From NCBI GenBank assembly GCA_964409775.1, contig CAYPEI010000017.1:1-64000 (forward strand): DNA of 64,000 bases, given 5' to 3'. The notes below the pieces were generated by a model. The model was not told the origin of the DNA. It searched no databases and worked only from the letters and a program-made list of their open reading frames with translations. Below, one piece after another: positions 53,306-62,757 of this stretch. Each line of letters opens with the position of its first letter. The first letter of the stretch is position 1. The stretch is from JAHBXL01 sp964409775 (GTDB taxonomy: Bacteria; Planctomycetota; Phycisphaerae; Phycisphaerales; UBA1924). Both the position numbers and the translations under genes were made by a program.

Positions 53306-53353
53306 GAAAAGCCGCGGCCGACTCTGTCTCTGAGCATGAGCGGGCCGCGGCTT
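53306..53353 (-). terminator. Terminator of the PEP-CTERM gene
   Basis: On the minus strand AAGCCGCGGCC (53353-53343) pairs with GGCCGCGGCTT (53319-53309), 11 bp, followed by TTTC. The loop is 23 bases. It lies 25 bases after the stop at 53378. Confidence 0.7.
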
Positions 53354-53377
53354 GCCTCTTGGCGATCCTCGCTGCGT

Positions 53378-54127
53378 CTACCTTCTGCGACGGCGCATCG
53401 CCGCGAGTCCGGCGAAGCCCAGCAACCCGGCTGCACCGGGAGAAGGCACCCACATCTCGATGTTGTCGACCGCGAACGGCTGCGGAACCGAGAAGATGCC
53501 CCACACGTTCACGCGGCCGATGGGAACGGGCGACCAGACGCCGAAGAAGTTCTTCGACGGCTCCACGGGCGTCGCACCGTTCATCACGTATGAGCCCAGC
53601 ACGTTGTCGAACTGGTCGTACACGCAGAAAATGAACCCGCCGTGGCCGTTGTTGAAGTTCTGGAACGTCGAGACGTCCAGCCCCACACCGGTCTTGTCGT
53701 GGGTGGTGAAGATCAGGTCGATGCTCGAGAAGAGTTGATAGAGGAACTCGTCCGTGCCGACCTTGATGCTGTTGGAGCCGATGAAGCCGGCCCCGTTGAC
53801 CCACAGCGCGTTGGCGTTGTTTGACGGATTCGGCGTCGGCGGGCACGGCCCGGGCGTGATGTTCGTCTGGATGATCAGGTTGGTCGCGTTGATGCCCTGG
53901 TCAAACATCGGCTGGGGCACGCCGTGCTGGAGCGGATTGGGGAACGCCGTCTTGGAGTTCTCGGGAGCGGTCGACTCTTCGAAGTCCTCGATGCCCTTGA
54001 GGAACTTCCCGTCCAACTGGTTGAACAGCGCAAACTGCTGGTGGTTATCAAAGAATGTACAGACGTCCGCCAACGCGGGCGAGCCCGCGAGCGTCGCCAC
54101 GACGAACGCACAGCGCAAATACCTCAT
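53378..54127 (-). CDS. Exported PEP-CTERM-type protein
   Basis: 249 residues: signal peptide (1-20), a soluble lectin-like or DUF-type beta domain, and a C-terminus VPSPGAAGLLGFAGLAAMRRRRR: VPSP motif, hydrophobic span, arginine cluster. That is the PEP-CTERM variant recognised by exosortase in the planctomycetes. GAGAGGAACC precedes the ATG. No exosortase gene is in the window. It lies near the dockerin-tailed protein on the same strand, but with its own terminator and promoter. Confidence 0.85.
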   Translation of the reverse strand: MRYLRCAFVVATLAGSPALADVCTFFDNHQQFALFNQLDGKFLKGIEDFEESTAPENSKTAFPNPLQHGVPQPMFDQGINATNLIIQTNITPGPCPPTPNPSNNANALWVNGAGFIGSNSIKVGTDEFLYQLFSSIDLIFTTHDKTGVGLDVSTFQNFNNGHGGFIFCVYDQFDNVLGSYVMNGATPVEPSKNFFGVWSPVPIGRVNVWGIFSVPQPFAVDNIEMWVPSPGAAGLLGFAGLAAMRRRRR

Positions 54128-54196
54128 GGTTCCTCTCTCTCCGTTGTTTGGGAGCGTCGCCCTTTCGGGCCACGCCCCGGTGTCTCCTCACTTCTA

Positions 54197-54226
54197 CGTA
54201 TACCACACAAACGGCTGCTTGCACAA
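54197..54226 (-). promoter_or_regulatory. Candidate promoter of the PEP-CTERM gene
   Basis: On the minus strand TTGTGC (54226-54221) and TATACG (54202-54197), 18 bases apart. Transcription would start near 54190, 60 bases before the ATG. Confidence 0.45.
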
Positions 54227-54336
54227 GGCTCCGGGGCGCAATCGGCGCATGGAGCCGCCAAACCGGCGTGTTTTTGCACGTCGTTCGTATGGCGGAAGTC
54301 CGAAGACTCTGCGGCACCCGGGCCAATTCTCGCGAC

Positions 54337-55386
54337 TCAGGGCACGAAGGCCCGTGCGGCGAACCGCTCGCGATCGCGGGCGAAGTCGATTGGCGGATCC
54401 GGCAGTTTCAGGGCGCGCGGATCGTGTCCAAGTCCCTTGCTGATCTCGCGCTCGAGGCGACCGGGGCGGCACAGTTCCTGGGTGTTCGTCGAGGCCAGGA
54501 TGACGCCGCGGGGCGCGAGCAGTGCCGCGGCCTCGCGCACCAGTCGGCCATAGTCCTCGACCGCGCTCCACGGCCGGATTCCCTTCTTCTTGGACCCGGC
54601 CGCGAAACTCGGCGGATCCAGAATGATGAGGTCGTACGCGAGCCCCTTGCGACGCGCATAGTTGAAGAACTCGAATGTGTCCATTCGCGCGAAGCGATGC
54701 TCCCCGCTCGCCGGATCGAGCCCGTTGAGCGTGAAGTTCCGCTTGCCCCAGTCGAGGTATCTCGGCGAGACATCGACGCTGGTCGTCAGCGCGCCCGCTG
54801 TCGCCGCCGCCACCGAGAACGCACAGGTGTAGGCGAAGGTGTTCAGGATGCGGGGCGCCTGCCCGGAGGCTCGCGCTCGATCGAAGCACCACTGATGAAC
54901 CCAGCCGCGATTCTCGCGCTGGTCAAGAAAGAGGCCCGTGGACAGCCCGTCGTACAAACGGACTTCCAACTTCCAGGACAGTTCCGCGACGGCGATCGCC
55001 TCGGGCAGGGGCTCTCCCGCGGCGGGAACGGGGTCCGTGACGATGGGGGGCAGTTCTCCGCCGAGGCGGGAGCGGTCTCTGGCGAACGGCTTGAGGTACA
55101 CGGCTCGGACACCCAGTGGCGAAAGTGCCCGCAGGGCGGTCGCCGCGGCGGAGGACGGATCAAAGCCCCGCGGCGGTCGTCCCTCGTAGACGATGAGCGT
55201 CGCCCCTTGGGCGTACACGTCAACGAAGACGCCATCGAGACCATCCGAAACACCGGAAAAGGCGCGAAAAGCCTGGGACCGGCGAGATTCGATCAGCGGC
55301 TTGCGACGGGCAATTGCAGCCTCCAGCAGGTCGACAAACGACGTGCGGGGTGCTTCGGCTGGGGGTCGTCTGAGCGGGGGGGGCAT
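54337..55386 (-). CDS. Class I SAM-dependent rRNA methyltransferase (RlmI-like)
   Basis: 349 residues of the YccW/RlmI family that methylates cytosine C5 in 23S rRNA. DGVFVDVYAQGATLIVYEG is the family N-part, GLFLDQRENR and LNTFAYTCAFSVAAATAGA form the SAM pocket, and LIILDPPSFAAGSKKKG holds the catalytic DPP. The N-terminal PUA domain of RlmI is absent. ATG at 55386 is a guess; the preceding frame is rich in low-complexity Pro/Arg. Confidence 0.85.
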   Translation of the reverse strand: MPPPLRRPPAEAPRTSFVDLLEAAIARRKPLIESRRSQAFRAFSGVSDGLDGVFVDVYAQGATLIVYEGRPPRGFDPSSAAATALRALSPLGVRAVYLKPFARDRSRLGGELPPIVTDPVPAAGEPLPEAIAVAELSWKLEVRLYDGLSTGLFLDQRENRGWVHQWCFDRARASGQAPRILNTFAYTCAFSVAAATAGALTTSVDVSPRYLDWGKRNFTLNGLDPASGEHRFARMDTFEFFNYARRKGLAYDLIILDPPSFAAGSKKKGIRPWSAVEDYGRLVREAAALLAPRGVILASTNTQELCRPGRLEREISKGLGHDPRALKLPDPPIDFARDRERFAARAFVP

Positions 55387-55759
55387 GGTGCGAGCCAAGG
55401 GTAGTGGCCGCGGCGGGGTGCGCGACGATCGATCCGGACAGACCTCGATCCACGAGCGCCCAGGTGTCGGGAATGCGGTCTGTCTGCCCCGGAAGGACGG
55501 ATGGGCATGATCAGCCGCGGAAGTGGCCCCCAAACGGAACCCCTCGGAGAATTGATGCATATGGATGGATTGCGAGGCCACGGCCCATCATTCGGCCGGA
55601 TCGGCTAAACTATCCGTTTCCTGTCGCTGTTCGGGCAGGAAGCCGTGTTCGTGCGTTTCAGATGCTCCCAGCATGTCCCCGGGGTTGGGAGCCGTGGTGT
55701 TTGCGTCTGCTTCGGGTCGGTCAGAACTCAGCCCTGTGCCTCGAACCCTCTTCGCACCC
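55387..55759. other. Divergent intergenic region
   Basis: Holds a TTTCCTG...CAGGAAG inverted repeat near 55617-55643 and TAAACT at 55606-55611 as a -10-like string without a matching -35. No gene is supported. A 5' leader for the GspE/PilB-like gene of about 140 bases would fit. Confidence 0.4.
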
Positions 55760-57547
55760 ATGTTGCCAATGTCTCAAACCATTGACTCGCTTGTTCTTCC
55801 GACGCACCTCCTCGCGCAGAGCGGGCTCTTCCTGGTGTCGATCTGGAAGCCGCTGCTGATGCTCATCCCGATCGCCGGCTGGGCGTGGGTGATCGCGAAG
55901 ATCTACGACAAGCACGCGGCGCAGTTCTTCCTGCCGCGACGGAACTGGAACCTCCTGCACATGGGGATGGGCGTGCTCGCCCTCGTGGCGGGGCTGGGTC
56001 TGGGCCTGGTGATCGGTGCCAACGAGGGCGCGTTCTGGGCGGGCTTCGCGGCGGTGCTGCTGATCCTCGTGGCGGACATCGTGATCTATGCGATAGTTGC
56101 GAACAAGGACGAGCGGGTTCCCGACAAGTTCAAGATCCGCTTCAACCTCGCGACGATCATGGGCGAGCGTCCCAAGAAGGTGGACACCAAGGGTCAGGCC
56201 AAGGTCGCGCTGGCGATTCGCGGCATGGACGAAAAGGGCAAGTACACCGTCACCGTCACGCCGCCGCAGGCCGAAACGCCCGAGTTCGAGGTGCGCACCG
56301 CGGCCGAGCAGGTGTGGATCGCCGCCGGCATCGCCCGCGCGAGCCAGTTCGACATCGGCCCCACCGGCAAGGACGGACAGTACAGCGTGTCATACCTCGT
56401 CGACGGCCTGCGTCAGAACGCCGAGACGATGCCCGCGGCCAATGCGGCCCGCATCATGGACTTCTGGAAGGCCGCGGCGAGGCTGGATGTCGCCGACCGC
56501 CGCCGCAAGCAGACCGGCAGCCTGCAGGTCGAGCAGGGCTCGATGAAGCGAGTGGCGCGGGTGACGAGCATCGGTGCGCAGGGCGGCATGAGGCTGACGG
56601 TGCTGTTCGACCCCGAGCAGTCCGTGCAGCGCAAGCCCGAGGATCTCGGCCTGCTGGATGTGCAACTGGCCGAACTCAAGGCGATCGTCGCGGACGGCAA
56701 GGGTGTCGTGCTGCTCGCCGCACCGCTGGATGGCGGTCGCACCACGACTCTGTACACCGTGACGCGGATGCACGATGCGTACACGACGAACGTGCAGACC
56801 TGCGAGATCGATCCGCAATCGGCGCTTGAGGGCGTCCGCACGAACGCCTGGGACCCGCAAAAGCCCGGGGCGGAGGGCGCGGCGGGCGCCGAGTTCAGCA
56901 CGACGGTGCGCTCGATCCTCCGGCGCGACCCGGACGTGGTGTCGCTGGGCGAACTGCCCGACGCCAACACCGCCAAGGAAGTCGCCAAGGCGGATCACGA
57001 GCGAACGCGCGTGTACGTCTCGATGCGGGCAAACGATGCCCTCACGGCGATCCAGATGTACGTGAAGGCCGTGGGCGACACCAAACTCGCTTCGGACTCT
57101 CTGCACGGAGTCGTCGCGCAGCGCCTGGTCCGCAAACTCTGCAGCAACTGCCGCGTGGCCTATCCGCCCACGCCGGACATGCTGAAGAAGATGGGCATCC
57201 CCGAGGGCAAGGTGCAGCAGTTGTACCGCAAGGGCGGGCAGGTGCTGATCAAGAACCGCCCGGAGACGTGCCCGGTGTGCAACGGCGGCGGGTACTTTGG
57301 CCAGGAGGGCCTGTTCGAGGTGTACTCGATCGGCCCCGAGGAGCGCTCGCTCATCGCGCAGGCCAACTTCCAGGGCTTGCGAGCCGCCCTGCGGAAGCGT
57401 CAGTTGCCCAGCATCCAGCAGGTCGGCCTGCGGAAGGCCGTCGACGGCGCGACGAGTGTCGAGGAAGTGATGCGGGTGACGGCGGAGGGCGCCAAGCCCG
57501 AGGCCGGGGCCACGGCGGCGCCAGCCGCGGCGGCAACGACGACCTGA
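55760..57547 (+). CDS. Membrane GspE/PilB-family protein with degenerate ATPase motifs
   Basis: 595 residues. Three membrane helices open the protein (about 28-47, 68-88, 92-113), unlike soluble PilB/GspE. The body aligns with the secretion-ATPase fold (LYTVTRMHD..., RSILRRDPDVVSLGE, SMRANDALTAIQMYVKAVGDTKLASDSLHGVVAQRLVRKLC), but the motifs are broken: Walker A is APLDGGRT (321-328; first Gly and catalytic Lys missing), the Asp box is lost, Walker B is SLGELPDA, and the His box lacks its His. The zinc tetracysteine is intact (Cys461, Cys464, Cys504, Cys507). Probably a non-hydrolysing scaffold; the CvpA-like gene follows. Confidence 0.82.
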   Translation: MLPMSQTIDSLVLPTHLLAQSGLFLVSIWKPLLMLIPIAGWAWVIAKIYDKHAAQFFLPRRNWNLLHMGMGVLALVAGLGLGLVIGANEGAFWAGFAAVLLILVADIVIYAIVANKDERVPDKFKIRFNLATIMGERPKKVDTKGQAKVALAIRGMDEKGKYTVTVTPPQAETPEFEVRTAAEQVWIAAGIARASQFDIGPTGKDGQYSVSYLVDGLRQNAETMPAANAARIMDFWKAAARLDVADRRRKQTGSLQVEQGSMKRVARVTSIGAQGGMRLTVLFDPEQSVQRKPEDLGLLDVQLAELKAIVADGKGVVLLAAPLDGGRTTTLYTVTRMHDAYTTNVQTCEIDPQSALEGVRTNAWDPQKPGAEGAAGAEFSTTVRSILRRDPDVVSLGELPDANTAKEVAKADHERTRVYVSMRANDALTAIQMYVKAVGDTKLASDSLHGVVAQRLVRKLCSNCRVAYPPTPDMLKKMGIPEGKVQQLYRKGGQVLIKNRPETCPVCNGGGYFGQEGLFEVYSIGPEERSLIAQANFQGLRAALRKRQLPSIQQVGLRKAVDGATSVEEVMRVTAEGAKPEAGATAAPAAAATTT

Positions 57548-57623
57548 TGGTCGGACGATCGAGTTGCATCGGCGGCCCCCGGGCCGGAGTCATCGGAACA
57601 GCAATCAGTCAGGCAGGGCACTC

Positions 57624-59402
57624 ATGATTCATCTTGTCGTCATCGCGATCATCGGCGTCATCGCCTACATCTGGGCGTCGCGGGGGTTCTTCTCCGCGTT
57701 CCTGCACATGGTGTGCGTCATCGTGGCCGGGTCGATCGCGTTTGCGATCTGGGAGCCGATCAGCCTGCTCATCATGGGCATGGACGATTCGGGCAGCGGC
57801 TGGCTGACCGATCTTTCCTGGACTCTGGGCCTGATCGTTCCGTTCGCGCTTATCCTGGCGATCCTCCGTCTTTCGCTCGACAAACTCATCCCCTTCAACG
57901 TGGACCTTGAGGGCGTGACCAACCTTGTCGGCGGCGGGCTGTGCGGCCTTGTCTCCGGCGTGCTGTCCGCGGGAATCCTGCTCATCAGCGCGTCCTATCT
58001 GCGGATCGGAACCGAGTTGATGGGGTACAACGCGATGGGCTTTGAGAGCAACGGGTCGATGGTCCGGCGCGAGGCCGTGATCCCGCCGGCCGACCGCATC
58101 GCCGCGGCGGTGTTCTCGCGACTCTCGAACACCACGTTCCGCACGCTCTCGGGCGATTCGCTGGCCCGCTGGCGGCCGGAACTGGCCGATGCGGGCCACA
58201 TGCTTCGCGTCACGTTCCCGTCGCCCGACGGCGGCGGCCGGCAGTCGGTCAAGCCGCAGGCGGTGGAGGTTCTGAACCGGTACTCCTATGCCCCGAAGGA
58301 TCCCAAGGACCTCACCCGCGACACGTTCGACCCGGAGCGGAACCAGAGTTACATGTACCTCGACGGGAGCACGCTCAGCCCGGGCCAGACGACCATCGAG
58401 GGCTTCGTCGTCAAGTTCAAGGCCAAGGCGAAGGAGCGGAACGGCCGCATCGTCGTGGGCAACAGCCAGGTTCGCCTGATCGCCGAGCCGAACGACGGCG
58501 GACCATCAATGAGCATCGCGCCACTCGCGGTGATCTCGCAGGCATCGGGCGACAAGCCGGCGCTGGGCCGCTGGCGATTCGACAGCCAGGCGGTCTACAT
58601 CGCGTCCGTCGGCGGTCAGGACGACGCGCCGATGGTGTTCGAGTTCCCCGTCCCCAAGACGCATCGGCCGATCGGTGTTGAGGTCAAGGGCATCCGCTTC
58701 GACGTCTCGCAGATGAAGCCGTTCGCGACGTTCGACTCGATGAGCGCCCGCGACAACGCCATCCGCAGCCGGGCGATCGCGCAGACGACCCAGACCAGCA
58801 ATCTCGACGCTTCCCGGGCCGTGACCTACAAGATCGATACCACGAACTCCGAGTCCTTCATCCGCGCCAACGACTCGATCTTCGCGGGCGTCGTCATCCA
58901 GAAGGACGACATCGGCGGCCTGGAGGTCATCACCGAGGGCCTGAACAACTTCATCAACGGCGGGTCGCACAAGTTCGCCAACAACGTCCTGTCCAAGAAC
59001 ATCGGCGTGGACCGCAAACTCCAGGTCCGTCGCTTCGCGGCCACCGAGGACACCCAGGTGGTCCAGGTGACGTTCGACGGCGGCAACGATCAGTTCGGAA
59101 GGCTGTCCTCCGCCGCGGCGGACATCGACACGAAGCAGCCCCCGATGCTGCTCGATCAGAACGGCACGCCGTACACGCCGGTGGGGTACATGTACCGCGA
59201 CATGTCCGAGACGTGGATCCGTTTCACGCCGCAATCGCCGATCTCTTCGATCGATGAACTGCCCTCCCTGTCCCGCTCCAGTCCGGAGCGCAAACTCGTC
59301 CTGATCTACCGCGTGAGCAAGAACGTCAAGGTCGAGAAGTTCGTGGTCGGCGAACGCGTCCTGGCGACCTTCAAGCCGCCGCTCGAGACCACCAACCGCT
59401 GA
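57624..59402 (+). CDS. CvpA-like membrane protein with large soluble domain
   Basis: 592 residues. The first 125 contain four membrane helices as in the CvpA (colicin V production) family: IHLVVIAIIGVIAYIWASRGFFSAF, VNLVGGGLCGLVSGVLSAGILLI. A long soluble region (about 130-592) with mixed beta structure follows and has no named domain. CvpA proteins are short (about 160), so this is an extended type. It follows the GspE/PilB-like gene after 76 bases and ends with a strong terminator, suggesting an operon. Confidence 0.75.
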   Translation: MIHLVVIAIIGVIAYIWASRGFFSAFLHMVCVIVAGSIAFAIWEPISLLIMGMDDSGSGWLTDLSWTLGLIVPFALILAILRLSLDKLIPFNVDLEGVTNLVGGGLCGLVSGVLSAGILLISASYLRIGTELMGYNAMGFESNGSMVRREAVIPPADRIAAAVFSRLSNTTFRTLSGDSLARWRPELADAGHMLRVTFPSPDGGGRQSVKPQAVEVLNRYSYAPKDPKDLTRDTFDPERNQSYMYLDGSTLSPGQTTIEGFVVKFKAKAKERNGRIVVGNSQVRLIAEPNDGGPSMSIAPLAVISQASGDKPALGRWRFDSQAVYIASVGGQDDAPMVFEFPVPKTHRPIGVEVKGIRFDVSQMKPFATFDSMSARDNAIRSRAIAQTTQTSNLDASRAVTYKIDTTNSESFIRANDSIFAGVVIQKDDIGGLEVITEGLNNFINGGSHKFANNVLSKNIGVDRKLQVRRFAATEDTQVVQVTFDGGNDQFGRLSSAAADIDTKQPPMLLDQNGTPYTPVGYMYRDMSETWIRFTPQSPISSIDELPSLSRSSPERKLVLIYRVSKNVKVEKFVVGERVLATFKPPLETTNR

Positions 59403-59435
59403 GCCCGGCTGATCCGGGAGCACAACCAAACAACG

Positions 59436-59463
59436 AGGCCCGGGCACTGCCCGGGCCTTTTTC
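59436..59463 (+). terminator. Terminator after the CvpA-like gene
   Basis: AGGCCCGGGC (59436-59445) and GCCCGGGCCT (59449-59458) form a perfect 10-bp stem with an ACT loop, followed by T5. Placed 33 bases after the stop codon. Confidence 0.9.
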
Positions 59464-59496
59464 GTTGAGTCGATGAACCTCGGCGACGTGCGCCTC

Positions 59497-60639
59497 CTAC
59501 TTCCGCTTGAGCACATCGGCCATCTGGACCGCGATCGGATCAGCGAGACCGGCAGCCCGCGCACGCTCAACGATCCGCAACGCGACATCCTCGCGCCCTT
59601 CGCACTGCATCAGCGCCGCGACCAGCAGCCACGCCGAGCCGCTGTTGACGCGGTTGGCGTAGGTCACGGCGGCGTTGAGCCGTCGGCGCAGGCCCGCGGC
59701 ATCGCCGAACAGTGCAGGATCGATCGGCGTGCGGGCCAGCCGAGGCTGCTTCTCATAGGCCATCGCCAGCACCGCAACCGCCTCATCGAACCGCTTCTGG
59801 TCCAGCAGCGCCACCGCCAGCGACCGCATCACCGGGGCGTCATCGGGAACGGCATCAAGGTATCTGCGATAGGCGTCAATCGCGCCCTTGGAATCGCCAT
59901 ACATCAGCATGGCGTCGGCCTTCTCGAGCGGCGTCGGCTCGCGCGCCGGCTGGGCCTGCTGCTGGGCCGTCTGGGCGTTGTACGCCGCGGCATAGACGGC
60001 CGCGGGGCTGACGCCGGTCAGCACGTACGGGTCGACCGGTCCATAGACCAGCGGCGTAGAGTAGCCGTACGAATAGTTCGTCCACGGATACCACCACCGG
60101 CCGTAATACCCGCCGTAGCCGTAGTAGTCGTCGTAGCGGTACGTCGGATACGTCCATGGCCTCCACCACGGCGAATACGTGTACCCCGAGCCGAGGTGGA
60201 ACCGGAGATTCCAGTGGTCGCCGCGGGCGTGGCCGTCGATCACCACGCCGGTGCTGTCCGTGATCTGGGGGGGGCGGGCGACGTAGCCGGGTCCGACGTG
60301 GATGGGTTGTCCGTCAAGGTCCGGACGGGCCGTGGGAATCTGGACCGGGTATCGAGGCCTCGGACCGGGTCCGGGTCGATAGACCGGCGGCGCGGGAGGC
60401 AGAAGTGTTCCTGTGCGATTGAGCAGCGAGCCGCCCCGAGAAACACCCGTCGCCGGCGGAATCTCGGCGCGAACCCCGCCCAGTCCTGAGATGCGAGGGG
60501 CCATCGGTGCTCGCACACCGCCGAGAGAACCGCCCCCCGGCGCTCCAGCGTCGGAGTTCTGTCCAAGCGCGGCGGTTCCACCGGCCAGCGTAACCAGCGC
60601 AGCCGCGGCGATATTCACAATCCTGGACGTGTGGTTCAT
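59497..60639 (-). CDS. Exported TPR protein
   Basis: 380 residues with a signal peptide (MNHTSRIVNIAAAALVTLAGGTAALG). A Gly/Pro-rich linker and a Tyr/Trp/Gly-rich segment (about 170-210, YDDYYGYGGYYGRWWYPW) precede three to four TPR helices (about 245-375: ADAMLMYGDSKGAIDAYRRYLD...). Possibly a periplasmic scaffold. The Tyr/Trp/Gly-rich belt is unusual and could contact polysaccharide. ATG at 60639 fits the signal start; it is divergent from the lipoprotein at 60806. Confidence 0.8.
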   Translation of the reverse strand: MNHTSRIVNIAAAALVTLAGGTAALGQNSDAGAPGGGSLGGVRAPMAPRISGLGGVRAEIPPATGVSRGGSLLNRTGTLLPPAPPVYRPGPGPRPRYPVQIPTARPDLDGQPIHVGPGYVARPPQITDSTGVVIDGHARGDHWNLRFHLGSGYTYSPWWRPWTYPTYRYDDYYGYGGYYGRWWYPWTNYSYGYSTPLVYGPVDPYVLTGVSPAAVYAAAYNAQTAQQQAQPAREPTPLEKADAMLMYGDSKGAIDAYRRYLDAVPDDAPVMRSLAVALLDQKRFDEAVAVLAMAYEKQPRLARTPIDPALFGDAAGLRRRLNAAVTYANRVNSGSAWLLVAALMQCEGREDVALRIVERARAAGLADPIAVQMADVLKRK

Positions 60640-60805
60640 GCGTTCGCACCTTCCTCCCCCGCACCGGTGCATCGGCCGGCAGCCCATCGAGCCTCCGTCC
60701 AGCATGAATGGTACCGGCTCCAACACCATCGGTTCGGAGAACGGTGGCCAACAGTTCCCGGACTTTGCCCTCACGCCGCCTCCCCCGGCTGGGTACGCTG
60801 GTGCC

Positions 60806-61474
60806 ATGGTTCCGAGCGTCCGACTTTCCGGGTTTGTGCGTGGCTTTGTGCCGGCGGTGGCCGCGGCGTGTGTCGGCTGTGCCGGGATGGATGTTCGGCG
60901 GCCTTCTGGTCCGCTGGTCACCCGATCTGCCGATGGCACCAAGCAACTCGCCCCCGCGTTCAGCACGGCGGTCTACGAGTCGTCAAACGTTGCCGCGGCA
61001 GAGATTTATCTGACCGATCTGCCGATCGATCGATTGACGGACCCTCGGGACACTCTCTCCGGGCTGTCCGGCTCGATCGTGCAGGTCAGGCTGTTTCTGA
61101 TTCCGAAGGCGGGCAACACGCCCATCAGTGACACATCGTGCAACGTGACGATCCGGCAGTTGGTGCTGGGTTCGGCGTCGGCTGATGCGATTCCTGAGGT
61201 CGGTATCTATGGCGGTGGCGGATTCCTGTTTCCCAGCGGCGAACCCGGGAGCAAGAGCATCTCCGGCACCATCGTCGGGGCCACGCTGCGGCCGATGGCG
61301 TGGTCGGGCGGGTTCATCGACCGGCTCGGGGCGTCGGAGATGTCCGGCGGCTTCAGCGCCCGGCAGGATGCCCAGGCGGCGCGGGCCTTGAACGCGCGGA
61401 TGCAGCGGCTGTTTGCCTGCGCGGAGATCAAGCCGGCCGTTCAGAGCACCAGCATCGCATCGCCGAACGAGTAG
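60806..61474 (+). CDS. Putative lipoprotein of unknown function
   Basis: 222 residues starting MVPSVRLSGFVRGFVPAVAA, then ACVGCAG, where Cys22 or Cys25 is a plausible lipid-anchored residue. The domain is mainly beta (YLTDLPIDRLTDPRDTLSGLSGSIVQVRLFL, GIYGGGGFLFPSGEPGSK). I recognise no family. Its end overlaps convergent queA by 34 bases. Confidence 0.72.
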   Translation: MVPSVRLSGFVRGFVPAVAAACVGCAGMDVRRPSGPLVTRSADGTKQLAPAFSTAVYESSNVAAAEIYLTDLPIDRLTDPRDTLSGLSGSIVQVRLFLIPKAGNTPISDTSCNVTIRQLVLGSASADAIPEVGIYGGGGFLFPSGEPGSKSISGTIVGATLRPMAWSGGFIDRLGASEMSGGFSARQDAQAARALNARMQRLFACAEIKPAVQSTSIASPNE

Positions 61475-62601
61475 AAGCGATATCCGCGCGCGATCGCGTC
61501 CTGGTACAGCGACCGCAGTTCCGCGGCGCCGCCGGGGAGCATCGCGCTCACCATCGCCATCAGCGTGCTCCGCGGCAGGTGGAAGTTGGTCAGCAGCGAA
61601 TTGACGTGCTTCCAGCGATAGCCGGGGGTGATCAGCAGCCGCGTCGTGCAGGTGCCGCGATGCTCCATCTCATCGAGGCTCGGGAACGACTCCAGTGTTC
61701 GGGCCGCGGTGGTTCCGACCGCGACCACCCGATGACCCGATTCCCGTGTCTCCCGCACGAGTCGGGCGGTCTCCGGCGGCACCATGCACCACTCAGCGTG
61801 CATCGGGTGCTGCTCGATGAACTCCGCTTCCACCGGCTTGAATGTCCCGAGGCCGACGTGGAGGACCACATTGCCGATCCGGACGCCGAGCAGCCCGAGC
61901 CCTTCGAGCAGTTCCGGCGTGAAGTGCAGCCCAGCCGTCGGCGCGGCCACCGAGCCGTGCTCGGGTCTGGAGGCGGCATCAGCGGGTTCCGCGGCAAACA
62001 CGGTTTGATACGCGGCGCGGTCGGCGGACTCCGCGATCAAGACCTCGTGACGCTTGCGCGCGGCGAGGATGTACGGAGGAAGTGGCGTCAGCCCGACTGC
62101 GGCGAGCCAGCCGGTGGGGGGGGAGCCGTTTGTTCCTTCGACACGCACAATCCAGCCCGAGTCGGCCGGGATCGGGCCGCCGGAACGATCCTCGGCGACC
62201 CCTTCGGCGCGGGCCTCCAGCACCAGTCGGATCCCGCTTTCGTGGCCTGCGGGGTCCATCAGCACGATCTCCGCGCCAGGCTTGTGACGGCGCATCTTCA
62301 GCAGCACGCGGCAGCGGCATGCGCCGGACCGGTCCGCTTCGTCGCCGAGGTACAGCCCCTCAACCTTGCCACCCGTATCCGTGCGAACACCCATGAACCG
62401 CGCGGGCAGGACCCGCGTGCAGTTGCGCACCAGCAGATCGCCGTTTGACAGCAGGCCCGGAAGATCGGAGCAGTGGAGGTGCTCGACCCGGCCCGAAGCG
62501 CGATGCACCACCAGCAGCCGGGAGCTGTCCCGCGGCGAAGCTGGTGAGGTCGCGATCGCGGACTCGGGAAGTTCGTAGTCGAGGTCGGCGGTTCTCAGCA
62601 T
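61441..62601 (-). CDS. queA: S-adenosylmethionine:tRNA ribosyltransferase-isomerase
   Basis: Transfers the ribosyl of SAM to preQ1 in tRNA to make epoxyqueuosine. 386 residues with the family start MLRTADLDYELPESAIAT, then NDLLVRN-type PARFMG, the APTAGLHFTPELLE signature, VGLGTFKPV, TNFHLPRSTLMAMVSA and YRFYSFGDAMLVL at the end. The middle is somewhat longer than typical (350). No other queuosine gene is in the window. Confidence 0.95.
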   Translation of the reverse strand: MLRTADLDYELPESAIATSPASPRDSSRLLVVHRASGRVEHLHCSDLPGLLSNGDLLVRNCTRVLPARFMGVRTDTGGKVEGLYLGDEADRSGACRCRVLLKMRRHKPGAEIVLMDPAGHESGIRLVLEARAEGVAEDRSGGPIPADSGWIVRVEGTNGSPPTGWLAAVGLTPLPPYILAARKRHEVLIAESADRAAYQTVFAAEPADAASRPEHGSVAAPTAGLHFTPELLEGLGLLGVRIGNVVLHVGLGTFKPVEAEFIEQHPMHAEWCMVPPETARLVRETRESGHRVVAVGTTAARTLESFPSLDEMEHRGTCTTRLLITPGYRWKHVNSLLTNFHLPRSTLMAMVSAMLPGGAAELRSLYQDAIARGYRFYSFGDAMLVL

Positions 62602-62757
62602 GGAGTCTCGGGTCGGCAGTGACACAGAGGCCGTTGTGTGCGCGCGACGCGATGACTTTCTGCAACGCACCGCCGCAATGGAACCCCGGTTGGAGTCGCC
62701 GGGGGGAGGCATGTTATCGGGTCCGCACCGCGGCACGCGGTTCGAAGCACTACCCAT

